A stretch of DNA of 5,238 nt from Deferribacteres bacterium JdFR-76 (GCA_002011685.1 MTOL01000222.1:340-5577); one strand, 5' to 3'; shown: positions 1 through 5,238, numbered from the stretch's first letter. Notes: generated by a model from the letters alone, not told the origin. Program-made: numbers and translations.

Positions 1-149
1 AGATGGTTGTGATCAGTTATGATGAGAAAATCCAGGCCGGCTTTGATCCCTGCCCTGGTTATCTGCTTCCAGCCTCCGCCGCCATCGGAATACCAGCTAT
101 GGATGTGCACCGCCCCGCGGTACTCGTACCACACCACCCTGTCTTCCAT
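1..149 (-). CDS. PHP-domain metallohydrolase, N-terminal fragment (runs off the window)
   Basis: Only the first 49 codons are inside the window; the rest lies beyond base 1. The peptide has the opening signature of the PHP (polymerase and histidinol phosphatase) superfamily. An H15-I-H17-S motif followed by Y-S-D22-G gives the first metal-binding histidines, and about 25 residues later I-I-T-D46-H47-N48 gives the second metal motif at the end of a beta strand. PHP proteins are metal-dependent phosphoesterases or hydrolases; the specific substrate cannot be read from this fragment. The start is uncertain. ATG at 149 has a G-rich stretch (GGGGGA) only about two bases upstream. An in-frame GTG at 158 would begin one base after the rhomboid stop codon, and an in-frame TGA farther upstream, within the rhomboid gene, bounds the frame. 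Tight abutment to the rhomboid gene suggests co-transcription and possibly coupled translation. Confidence 0.85.
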   Translation of the reverse strand, partial: MEDRVVWYEYRGAVHIHSWYSDGGGGWKQITRAGIKAGLDFLIITDHNH

Positions 150-159
150 TTCCCCCACG

Positions 160-999
160 TCAATCAGACTCGGATTTTCTGGCCAGGTAGTCGCTGGCCT
201 TTTTCAGGAGCTTCTTTTCGTCCCGTGTGAGATTATCGTATCCAACACGGTTGATCTTGTCCAGGATCGCATCTACCTGGCGCTGCAGTTCTTCTTCATC
301 CTCCACACGGTAAACCACGCGCATTCGGGACCGGCGGCGGACACCCGGCACCTTCAATCGCCGGAAAAAGGCCTGAACCCGCCAGTCCGATTTCAAATAC
401 AGATATCCCACCAGCATTCCGCCAAGATGGGCAAAGTGGGCTACGCCATCGCCGGTGCCAAACAGATTCGAAATTCCCGAAAAAATGGAAATCAGCGCCA
501 GGAGCACCACCAGATGTTTGGCCTTCATGGAAACGGGTAGAACAAAAAGAATCAGAAGGGTGATGATGCGTTCCGGATAAATCATGGCGAAGGCCAGCAT
601 GATGCCATAAACAGCCCCGGACGCACCAATGATAATGGTATGTGTACCCAGACTGAACAGAAAGCCGATGAGCCCTGCCCCAATGCCCGTCAGGAAGTAG
701 TACCGCAGAAATTCCCGGGTTCCCCATTCCCGTTCCACCTCGCAGCCGAAGATCCACAGAATAAACATGTTGAAAAAGATGTGAAAAAAGCCCCCGTGAA
801 GGAACATGTAGGTAAAAAACTGCCAGATCATCCCATACCGGAGGATCAGGGCAGAGTTCATCCCCAGAAAATAGATCATCTTCTGCCCGATGATCAGCTG
901 GAGCAGGTAAACCCCACCGGTGGCAATCAGCAGGGCCTTTACCCCCGGCGTCAGTCGCCCTCCCAAAACAAAACGGTAGCTATCATAGCCGGAATACAT
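160..999 (-). CDS. Rhomboid family intramembrane serine protease
   Basis: A 279-residue membrane protein predicted to cleave transmembrane substrates within the bilayer. Hydrophobic segments lie at about 21-38, 58-85, 97-118, 122-142, 145-176 and 186-202, matching the six-helix rhomboid core. All key residues are visible: H68, H73 and N77 in the HGGFFHIFFN motif (equivalent to GlpG H145, H150, N154), catalytic S127 in GASGAVYG, and catalytic H191 in AHLGG. The enzyme should therefore be active. After the last helix comes a basic linker (about 212-231, many Arg) and a charged helical tail (about 232-275) containing ILDKIN..GYDNLTRDEKKLL. It resembles the small C-terminal domain found on rhomboids of Bacteroidota-like lineages (DUF6576, from memory). 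ATG 999 is chosen because a stop codon lies two codons upstream and the N-terminus fits the family. Its AAGGAG site is 13 bases away, longer than usual. Natural substrates are unknown. Confidence 0.95.
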   Translation of the reverse strand: MYSGYDSYRFVLGGRLTPGVKALLIATGGVYLLQLIIGQKMIYFLGMNSALILRYGMIWQFFTYMFLHGGFFHIFFNMFILWIFGCEVEREWGTREFLRYYFLTGIGAGLIGFLFSLGTHTIIIGASGAVYGIMLAFAMIYPERIITLLILFVLPVSMKAKHLVVLLALISIFSGISNLFGTGDGVAHFAHLGGMLVGYLYLKSDWRVQAFFRRLKVPGVRRRSRMRVVYRVEDEEELQRQVDAILDKINRVGYDNLTRDEKKLLKKASDYLARKSESD

Positions 1000-1012
1000 G
1001 GGTCAGCCGATT

Positions 1013-1018
1013 CTCCTT
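1013..1018 (-). promoter_or_regulatory. Ribosome binding site of the rhomboid gene, unusually distant
   Basis: A strong AAGGAG is read on the minus strand, but 13 bases separate it from the ATG at 999; the other genes here use 6 or 7. No closer purine-rich site and no in-frame alternative start exist upstream, because TGA lies two codons before the ATG. The long spacer would be expected to lower initiation efficiency, which may suit a membrane protease needed in small amounts (inference). Confidence 0.6.
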
Positions 1019-1068
1019 CCCTCTCCAGCATTTGCCCCGATTAAACGGACACTCCCGAAATTGGCCGG

Positions 1069-1080
1069 GGTCATTTGACC
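1069..1080. promoter_or_regulatory. Palindrome upstream of the rhomboid gene, possible operator
   Basis: GGTCATTTGACC consists of two 5-base arms (GGTCA / TGACC) around a TT centre. It lies 70 bases upstream of the rhomboid start in the 136-base gap after the stress-protein gene. Size and symmetry suit a dimeric transcription factor site, but I see no convincing -35/-10 pair next to it, so the role is a guess. Confidence 0.25.
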
Positions 1081-1090
1081 AAAACACAAG

Positions 1091-1120
1091 TTAATAAAAA
1101 TCAGGGCAAATTGCCGCCCC
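1091..1120 (-). terminator. Weak candidate intrinsic terminator after the stress-protein gene
   Basis: Read on the minus strand, 16 bases after the stress-protein stop codon, the sequence can form GGGC/GCCC (8-base loop) or the alternative GGCA/TGCC (3-base loop), followed by TGATTTTTATTAA. The stem is short, so termination may be partial and the rhomboid gene could receive read-through from upstream. Confidence 0.4.
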
Positions 1121-1135
1121 AAAGTTCCTACATTC

Positions 1136-2065
1136 CTAATCGGCAGAAGCCTCATCTACCTTGACCGATAGTACAGGGCATCCGGCTTTACGGATAACCC
1201 GCTCGGTTGTGCTTCCCACAAGAAATCGGTCCCATCCCGAAAGCCCATGTGTTCCCATGACAATAAGGTCAGCGCCAATTTCTTCCGCGTAATCAACGAT
1301 TTCTGAGGCGGGACGGCCCTCGCGGATCTCCTTTGTGACGGGCCGCTCCGTGGGAGCATTATCCTTGAGAAATCGGGACATTGCCCGCTTGGCACGGATG
1401 CCCAGATTGCCCATCATCTCCAGAATGGTGGACGAACCGCCAGCATAAAAGGCCGGATACACCGGTTCCTCCACAACGTACAGCAAGAAAATTCTGGAAT
1501 TAAATGTCTCGGCCACTGAGACTCCGAACTGCAGGGCCCGGGCCGAATAGACCGAGAAGTCTACAGGAATGAGGATTTTCTCTGGCTCCTCCGGTGTATC
1601 CCGGCGGAGTGCCTCCCTACCCACCGTCAGAACCGGACACGGCGCGTATCGAACCACTTTCTCGGCCACGCTTCCCAGCAAAAGATGGCTGAGTCCTGAG
1701 CGCCCGTGGGTCCCAATGACAATTAAGTCCACCGATTGCTCTGCTGCGTAACTGACAATTTCCTGATAAGCAGACATGGCGCGGCGCGTTTCGCGCACCA
1801 CCCGAAACGGATACGATGCCAGTCCTTGGGCTTTCTCTTCCAGTCGGATGTTGGCAAGATCATGAAGCTGCTTCGCAGTATCCGTCAAATCGGGGAAACG
1901 ATGATCCGGATTGTTCGGGTCATCTTCGTACATCACAATCACGTGCAGCAAATGCAGTTCTGCATGAAAGCGGGACGCCAGAGCTGCCGCATACTTCAGC
2001 GCCTGGTTGGCATGCCGGGAAAAATCTGTGGGAAATAGAATTTTTTTCAGCTGAACGGTAGCCAT
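1136..2065 (-). CDS. Tandem universal stress protein (two UspA domains)
   Basis: A 309-residue cytoplasmic protein made of two Usp folds in one chain, about residues 5-149 and 162-303. Each begins with the strand-loop typical of the family (ILFPTDFS with D14; ILIPVDFS with D169). Each ends with the ATP-binding signature G-2x-G-9x-G-S: G118/G121/G131-S132 in domain 1 and G271/G274/G284-S285 in domain 2. Both halves therefore look competent to bind ATP, unlike some tandem Usps in which one motif has decayed. Usp proteins are induced by stress, starvation or low oxygen and act by binding nucleotides or partner proteins; the specific role cannot be read from sequence. The ATG at 2065 has AAGGAG six bases upstream. 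The gene lies 17 bases after the barrel-protein gene on the same strand, so the two are probably one transcript. Confidence 0.95.
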   Translation of the reverse strand: MATVQLKKILFPTDFSRHANQALKYAAALASRFHAELHLLHVIVMYEDDPNNPDHRFPDLTDTAKQLHDLANIRLEEKAQGLASYPFRVVRETRRAMSAYQEIVSYAAEQSVDLIVIGTHGRSGLSHLLLGSVAEKVVRYAPCPVLTVGREALRRDTPEEPEKILIPVDFSVYSARALQFGVSVAETFNSRIFLLYVVEEPVYPAFYAGGSSTILEMMGNLGIRAKRAMSRFLKDNAPTERPVTKEIREGRPASEIVDYAEEIGADLIVMGTHGLSGWDRFLVGSTTERVIRKAGCPVLSVKVDEASAD

Positions 2066-2082
2066 TTCGTGCTCCTTTTAGG

Positions 2083-2754
2083 CTAAAACCCACCGATGCG
2101 GATTCCGATCCGCACTCCGAACCCCGAAAAATTGACCTCCTGCCAGATCGGGAGGCCTTGTGCTGTCCGGTGTTCATTCCGCCTGGGTCGGGCCCCATCG
2201 TACACGGCCTCAATCATCAGGGCAGAACGGGACCCCAGCTGATAGAGCACACCGCCTTCCAGACGCCAGGCAAAACCGCGGTAATAGCGGCGCTCCGAAA
2301 CATCCAGAGCGTAATTTGTCTCTTTATTCCACAAGAAAAGGTATCCCAGTCCGGCCCCCACAAAATAACGGAACGGCATCTTTGACGTAAAGTTAAGAGT
2401 AACTGTCCCCAGAACCGGAACCGCCGTGGTGGAAAAGTCCAGCATCCGCTGAACGGTCCGCTCCACGAGTCCGCCGGAGGAAACACTTTCGGCAATTTGT
2501 ACATCTTTTTGATAGGCGCGGTGGAACAGATCAATGCTCACACCAATATCCACCACCTCATCCACGGCATTTCCCATCCCCAGGCCAAAAACAAACCCGC
2601 TCTTGGCATCTTTGGGACCAAAATATCCGGCACGTAAAATCGTGATCCGCTGATTGTGACGGTGCCAGCGCAGGGCCAAAGCATCTTTGGAGGGTAGCAA
2701 AGGCAGAACTGCGACCAGCAAAAGAACCATCCACACAGCGCTGCGATGTCGCAT
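2083..2754 (-). CDS. Secreted protein, probable small outer-membrane beta-barrel (unrecognised family)
   Basis: A 223-residue protein that I do not recognise as a named family. It opens with a Sec-type signal peptide: MRHR, a hydrophobic core at about 7-20, and a likely cleavage after A27 in the A-L-A pattern (no lipobox cysteine). The mature part has no long hydrophobic helix but many short alternating, glycine- and aromatic-rich segments that suit beta strands: about 36-45, 52-61, 67-79, 112-123, 127-142, 160-172, 177-186 and 210-223. It ends in GVRIGIRIGGF, an amphipathic strand with a C-terminal phenylalanine, the usual signal for outer-membrane assembly. This points to an eight-strand-like barrel, with the exact count uncertain. 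ATG 2754 has AAGGAG six bases upstream. It is first in a probable two-gene unit with the tandem Usp. Function is unknown; transport, adhesion or a structural role are all possible. Confidence 0.75.
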   Translation of the reverse strand: MRHRSAVWMVLLLVAVLPLLPSKDALALRWHRHNQRITILRAGYFGPKDAKSGFVFGLGMGNAVDEVVDIGVSIDLFHRAYQKDVQIAESVSSGGLVERTVQRMLDFSTTAVPVLGTVTLNFTSKMPFRYFVGAGLGYLFLWNKETNYALDVSERRYYRGFAWRLEGGVLYQLGSRSALMIEAVYDGARPRRNEHRTAQGLPIWQEVNFSGFGVRIGIRIGGF

Positions 2755-2780
2755 GGCAGGCTCCTTTCTGTTTGTGAGTT

Positions 2781-2810
2781 AAGATAATGAAATTTTTACC
2801 CTAAATCCAA
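2781..2810 (-). promoter_or_regulatory. Candidate promoter for the barrel / stress-protein unit
   Basis: On the minus strand TTGGAT (2810-2805) is followed after 18 bases by TATCTT (2786-2781), a reasonable sigma-70-like -35/-10 pair. Transcription would start near 2775 and give a leader of about 20 bases carrying the AAGGAG site before the ATG at 2754. Position and spacing are good, but the match is by eye only. Confidence 0.4.
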
Positions 2811-2840
2811 GCATATTCCCCGGCTGCACTTCAGGGAAAA

Positions 2841-2857
2841 TGCTGGAAGTTCCTGCA
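2841..2857. promoter_or_regulatory. Interrupted palindrome in the divergent promoter region, possible operator
   Basis: The 17-base TGCTGGAAGTTCCTGCA is palindromic at 14 of 17 positions; only the centre and one symmetric pair break it. It lies between two divergent candidate promoters, 13 bases from the rightward -35 and about 30 from the leftward -35, where a regulator could act on either gene. No regulator gene lies nearby to suggest which protein would bind. Confidence 0.3.
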
Positions 2858-2870
2858 AAAAATTCATTTA

Positions 2871-2899
2871 TTGAAAAACAGGAACCATAGAATTATACG
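2871..2899 (+). promoter_or_regulatory. Candidate promoter for the radical SAM gene
   Basis: TTGAAA (2871-2876), a 17-base spacer, then TATACG (2894-2899): a good sigma-70-like promoter with ideal spacing. The start of transcription would fall near 2906, giving a leader of about 19 bases before ATG 2925 with AAAGAGAG as ribosome binding site. The -35 element coincides with the TTG that opens the longest reading frame, which argues against TTG being the translation start. Confidence 0.5.
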
Positions 2900-2924
2900 G
2901 AAACGCAAAAAGAGAGTTCGGCAA

Positions 2925-3884
2925 ATGAAACATCTTTTTGGACCGGTTCCTTCCCAGCGCCTGGGTATCTCACTGGGCATCGACCCGATCCCACGCAAGG
3001 TGTGCAGTTTCAACTGTGTCTATTGCGAGGTCGCCCGGACCAGCTGCCTGACCCTCGAACGCAGAGAATACATTCCCACTGAGGAGATCCTGCAGGAGAT
3101 CCGGGAGTGGCTGGCGCAAAACCGCTCGCGTCCGGATTTTTTTACCTTCAGTGGCTCCGGTGAACCCACGCTTCACTCGGGCATTGGCAAAATGATTGCT
3201 GCTATCAAGGAGATGACCGATACCCCCGTGGCTGTGATTACCAATGGATCAACGCTTTTTATGGCGGAAGTCCGGAAAGATCTGCTTCAGGCAGATGTGG
3301 TGCTTCCTTCGCTGGACGCAGCCCGGGCCGATACATTCCGGCGCATCAACCGACCGTTCCGACAGCTGAATCTTGAGAAAATTCTGTTTGGCTTGAAGCA
3401 ATTCCGGCAGGAATATTCCGGACAAATCTGGCTTGAAATCCTTCTGGTCAAAGGACTGAACGATAGCTACGAAGAATTTGAGGCGCTGGAAAAAGCCGTA
3501 AAGGATATCCGGCCGGATAAAATCCAGATTACTACAGTCACCCGGCCTTCCGGAGCAGATCATGCGGAACCGGTTTCTTACGAAACCATGACAACACTTG
3601 CCACAATGCTCGGTCCCAAGGCCGAAGTGGCGGTGCAATTTTCCACGGACAGGAAAGTGGCATTTTCTCACCGGCCCGAGCAGGCCGTGCGGGAATTGTT
3701 GAAAATCCGCGCCTGTTCGCTGGAGAACCTGACACGCGCCACCGGACTTTCCATACAGCAGCTTAAAGAGATCATCCAGCGGTTTGCCCAAAAAGGAGAA
3801 CTGGAAGAAATCGACTTCCGTTCAGGTACGTTTTATAGAATCCGCAGCACTTATGAAGCCGGCGCACCAGAAAATACGCCCTGA
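2925..3884 (+). CDS. Radical SAM protein, COG0731-like, with C-terminal winged-helix region
   Basis: A 319-residue radical SAM enzyme. The [4Fe-4S]/SAM cluster motif is C27-x3-C31-x2-C34 (CSFNCVYC), followed by the family's conserved ARTSC..RREYIPTEEI stretch. The SAM-contacting glycine motif is SGSGEPTL (76-83), and ITNGS (105-109) forms a further barrel strand. From about 252 the chain becomes helical with a winged-helix look (LENLTRATGLSIQQLKEII, then a KGELEE wing), as in many bacterial members. The family is often labelled wyosine synthetase-like after archaeal/eukaryotic TYW1, but bacterial members have no established reaction and wyosine is not expected in bacteria, so I do not transfer that function. 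The longest frame opens at TTG 2871. I prefer ATG 2925 because homologues typically start with M-K-x-L-F-G-P-V-P-S, the extra 18 residues are lysine/arginine-rich and atypical, and a promoter overlaps them. It converges on the PLP-enzyme gene and appears to be a single-gene unit. Confidence 0.9.
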   Translation: MKHLFGPVPSQRLGISLGIDPIPRKVCSFNCVYCEVARTSCLTLERREYIPTEEILQEIREWLAQNRSRPDFFTFSGSGEPTLHSGIGKMIAAIKEMTDTPVAVITNGSTLFMAEVRKDLLQADVVLPSLDAARADTFRRINRPFRQLNLEKILFGLKQFRQEYSGQIWLEILLVKGLNDSYEEFEALEKAVKDIRPDKIQITTVTRPSGADHAEPVSYETMTTLATMLGPKAEVAVQFSTDRKVAFSHRPEQAVRELLKIRACSLENLTRATGLSIQQLKEIIQRFAQKGELEEIDFRSGTFYRIRSTYEAGAPENTP

Positions 3885-3891
3885 ATTTTTT
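3861..3891 (+). terminator. Weak candidate terminator overlapping the radical SAM stop codon
   Basis: GGCG (3861-3864) can pair with CGCC (3877-3880) across a 12-base loop, followed by CTGAATTTTTTAT. The T-tract is good but the stem is only four pairs and lies within the last codons of the gene. I see no better terminator for this strand in the gap. Confidence 0.3.
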
Positions 3892-3978
3892 ATGATGGAG
3901 GCTGATTCTTGCAGAGCATTCACCTTTGCGGGTCATGCTTCGTTGACAGCTAAAAGACCGCCTGCTGGAATGTTTTGA
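3892..3978 (+). other. 28-codon open frame in the convergent gap, coding status unclear
   Basis: From ATG 3892 (or 3895) to TGA 3976-3978 the plus strand encodes a 28-residue peptide ending in HASLTAKRPPAGMF. There is no ribosome binding site: the upstream bases are the T-tract after the radical SAM stop. The frame overlaps the inverted repeats of the same gap. It may be a chance frame, a remnant, or part of a repeated intergenic element. It is listed so that it can be compared with other copies, not as a gene. Confidence 0.15.
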
Positions 3979-3994
3979 ATCAAAACGCCCGCAA
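3926..3994. repeat. Nested inverted repeats in the convergent intergenic gap
   Basis: The 142 bases between the two convergent stop codons hold a nested set of perfect inverted repeats. The outer pair is TTGCGGG (3926-3932) with CCCGCAA (3988-3994), 55 bases apart. Inside it are CAGC (3947-3950) with GCTG (3964-3967) and the palindrome GTTTTGAATCAAAAC (3972-3986, 7-base arms around one A). The three pairings are compatible and would give a closing stem with two internal hairpins. A 6-base direct repeat TTCACC lies on both sides (3919-3924 and 4004-4009). There is no T-tract after the outer stem on either strand, so it is not a simple terminator. It could be a structured RNA, a REP- or MITE-like element, or chance. 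Confidence 0.4.
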
Positions 3995-4026
3995 TTTCGG
4001 AATTTCACCAGCTCAATTCAGCCCTT

Positions 4027-5133
4027 TCAGATTTCACTGAACAAACTTCGAAACTTTCCGATGACCTGGCCACGGGTGGTGTGATAACAGGCAAAATTAT
4101 TTGCTGTGAGACAGGAATGAACCGGAAAAAATGTTAATACATCTCCAATCCGTATTCTGTCCTTCCATTCCTTTCCCAGCCGGACGATCCCATGTTCCTG
4201 GGATACAGAAACCAGCAGGCCCATTTCCGGCGTGATCCGCCATCCTTCCGAAGCTGCCACGCCATAAGCTTTTGTGCCATCTTCCAGCAAAGCGAACTGT
4301 TTGCCAAAATGGACGGCGCCTCCGTAAATCACTGCTCCGGACCGCCCGGGATAAACCCCAACCACGGGGCAGGCCACGGCCATGGCAATGTGCTGATCTG
4401 TGCAGCTGCCCAGCCGCTGCTGCTCCCAGTCATAAAAAACAAAGTTTCCGGGCCGGATTTCGTCCACCTCCAGAAAATCATCCACGATGCTGCAGGACGG
4501 TGTATCACCGATGGAAATCCGCACTTCTTCCGCACCGGCTTTTCGGCAGACATCTGCCGCAACGCGCATCCGTTCAACCGCTTTACGGTAAATCTTCCGG
4601 ATCTGCTCCGGTCCGCTTGCCTGGTACGTATGCCCAAAATGGCTCAGTAGCCCGGCAAAGTGCATCTTTTCCTGCCGGAGGATGCTTTGCACCAGGCGCG
4701 CCAGCTGAACCCGGTCTTCCCACAGAACCCCGGCCCGCCGGTACCCGACATCCACTTTCAGCCAGACGCGTACCGAATGAGCCAGCATTTTCCCCAAATG
4801 CTCCACGGCATCTGGATGGTCCACCAGCAAATGAAGGCGAATTCGTTCAGCCAGCTGGTTGATCTGTTTCATCTGCCGCAAATTAACTGGAAAAGCGATT
4901 GTTATATCCTGCCATCCATCGTTGGCGAAGTATTGGGCCATATCAACAGAAGAAACTGTAATGGCCTGCACCCCAAATTCGCGGAACCAACGGCCAACAG
5001 TACGCGACTGATGCGTTTTGAAATGCGGCCGAAATTGGACGTTTCCGGTCCGCGCCTTTTCTGCCATCCGGGCAATATTTTCTCGTACCCTATTCTCATC
5101 CAAAATCAAGGAGGGTTTTTCAATCCATTCCAT
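4027..5133 (-). CDS. Fold-type III PLP enzyme of the D-serine dehydratase / D-threonine aldolase family
   Basis: A 368-residue cytoplasmic enzyme with an alanine-racemase-like N-terminal TIM barrel and a C-terminal beta domain, full length for the family. The PLP Schiff-base lysine is K39 in RPHFKTH. SHFGH (164-168) lies in the barrel, GDTPSC (209-214) should hold the PLP phosphate, and RPGNFVFYD (227-235) is the family's characteristic stretch. Near the C-terminus H339-S-C341 (PVHSC) matches the His-x-Cys zinc pair of eukaryotic-type D-serine dehydratase. Characterised D-threonine aldolases carry His-x-Asp there, from memory. It therefore probably acts on D-serine or a related D-3-hydroxy amino acid, releasing pyruvate plus ammonia or glycine plus aldehyde; the choice is an inference. 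ATG 5133 has AAGGAG seven bases upstream. No partner gene is visible on its strand in this window. Confidence 0.9.
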   Translation of the reverse strand: MEWIEKPSLILDENRVRENIARMAEKARTGNVQFRPHFKTHQSRTVGRWFREFGVQAITVSSVDMAQYFANDGWQDITIAFPVNLRQMKQINQLAERIRLHLLVDHPDAVEHLGKMLAHSVRVWLKVDVGYRRAGVLWEDRVQLARLVQSILRQEKMHFAGLLSHFGHTYQASGPEQIRKIYRKAVERMRVAADVCRKAGAEEVRISIGDTPSCSIVDDFLEVDEIRPGNFVFYDWEQQRLGSCTDQHIAMAVACPVVGVYPGRSGAVIYGGAVHFGKQFALLEDGTKAYGVAASEGWRITPEMGLLVSVSQEHGIVRLGKEWKDRIRIGDVLTFFPVHSCLTANNFACYHTTRGQVIGKFRSLFSEI

Positions 5134-5197
5134 AACTCGACTCCTTCAATGTCGGCTTTCTGCATTCCCCAAAAAACGGCATGGAAAATTTTTTCTG

Positions 5198-5219
5198 AAA
5201 AACAATTGCCCGAAGGAGC
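5198..5219 (-). terminator. Weak hairpin plus T-tract upstream of the PLP-enzyme gene
   Basis: Read on the minus strand, GCTCCTTCGGGC can form a four-pair hairpin (one G-U pair) followed by AATTGTTTTT. A second small hairpin, AGGC/GCCT around a GTAA tetraloop, lies just before it at the window edge (5235-5224). Together they could end a minus-strand gene located beyond 5238. The remaining leader up to 5134 is AT-rich, and I find no clear promoter in it. Confidence 0.2.
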
Positions 5220-5238
5220 TTAAAGGCTTACGCCTCTA

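Noticed and set aside
19..540. Long plus-strand open frames opposite the rhomboid and PHP genes
   Set aside because: They are antisense shadows: the minus-strand frames carry clear catalytic motifs and ribosome binding sites, while the plus-strand translations show no domain or family pattern.
1061..1080. A TTGGCCGG element resembling half of a sigma-54 promoter
   Set aside because: It lacks the matching GC at the -12 position and would read rightward, antisense to the stress-protein gene.
3249..3791. 180-codon minus-strand frame opposite the radical SAM gene
   Set aside because: The plus-strand frame encodes a complete radical SAM protein. The antisense translation shows no recognisable motif.
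2925..3884. Naming the radical SAM gene as a wyosine synthase (TYW1)
   Set aside because: The similarity is at superfamily level (COG0731). Wyosine is an archaeal/eukaryotic tRNA base, and bacterial members have a different C-terminal region with no established reaction.
3926..3994. Integron attC site as an explanation for the nested repeats
   Set aside because: There are no RYYYAAC / GTTRRRY core sites at the ends, and there is no integrase or cassette array in the window.
4192..5223. Three overlapping plus-strand frames of 152-196 codons opposite the PLP-enzyme gene
   Set aside because: The minus-strand gene has a complete set of family motifs across its whole length. The opposite frames are proline/histidine-rich readings of the same codons with no ribosome binding sites.
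1..5238. tRNA, rRNA, CRISPR array, insertion sequence or phage genes
   Set aside because: I saw no cloverleaf arms, no regularly spaced repeats, no transposase or integrase motifs and no structural phage proteins. All longer stretches are accounted for by the six protein-coding genes.

Overview
This window reads as ordinary chromosomal DNA of a Gram-negative bacterium. It is dense, has moderately high GC and shows no phage, IS or CRISPR signature. A secreted protein with a beta-barrel-like C-terminus argues for an outer membrane. The rhomboid protease carries a short charged C-terminal domain that I associate from memory with Bacteroidota, Calditrichota, KSB1 and similar FCB-type lineages, so a member of that broad group is my best guess (weak inference). 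Start sites have clear AAGGAG-type ribosome binding sites.

Layout. Four genes lie leftward on the minus strand between 2754 and 1, read in the order: predicted outer-membrane barrel protein (2754-2083), tandem universal stress protein (2065-1136), rhomboid intramembrane protease (999-160), and the first 49 codons of a PHP-domain metallohydrolase that runs off the left edge (149-1). The barrel and stress-protein genes are 17 bases apart and are probably co-transcribed. A weak terminator-like hairpin and a 136-base gap separate the stress protein from the rhomboid gene. The rhomboid and PHP genes abut and are probably translated from one message.

A divergent promoter region (about 2755-2924) separates this cluster from a rightward radical SAM gene of the COG0731 type (2925-3884). 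For that gene I prefer an ATG start 54 bases inside the longest open frame, because the upstream TTG falls in a good -35/-10 promoter. The radical SAM gene converges on a leftward fold-type III PLP enzyme (5133-4027) of the D-serine dehydratase / D-threonine aldolase family. The 142-base convergent gap between them holds an unexplained set of nested inverted repeats and a 28-codon open frame. It is the only stretch here whose structure the genes do not explain.

How the genes work together. No pathway links them. The barrel plus stress-protein pair and the rhomboid plus PHP pair look like two small transcription units with envelope or stress themes. The radical SAM and PLP enzymes appear to be single-gene units. 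I found no convincing new biological system. The best leads are the structured convergent gap, the palindrome in the divergent promoter region, and the pairing of a barrel protein with a tandem Usp.
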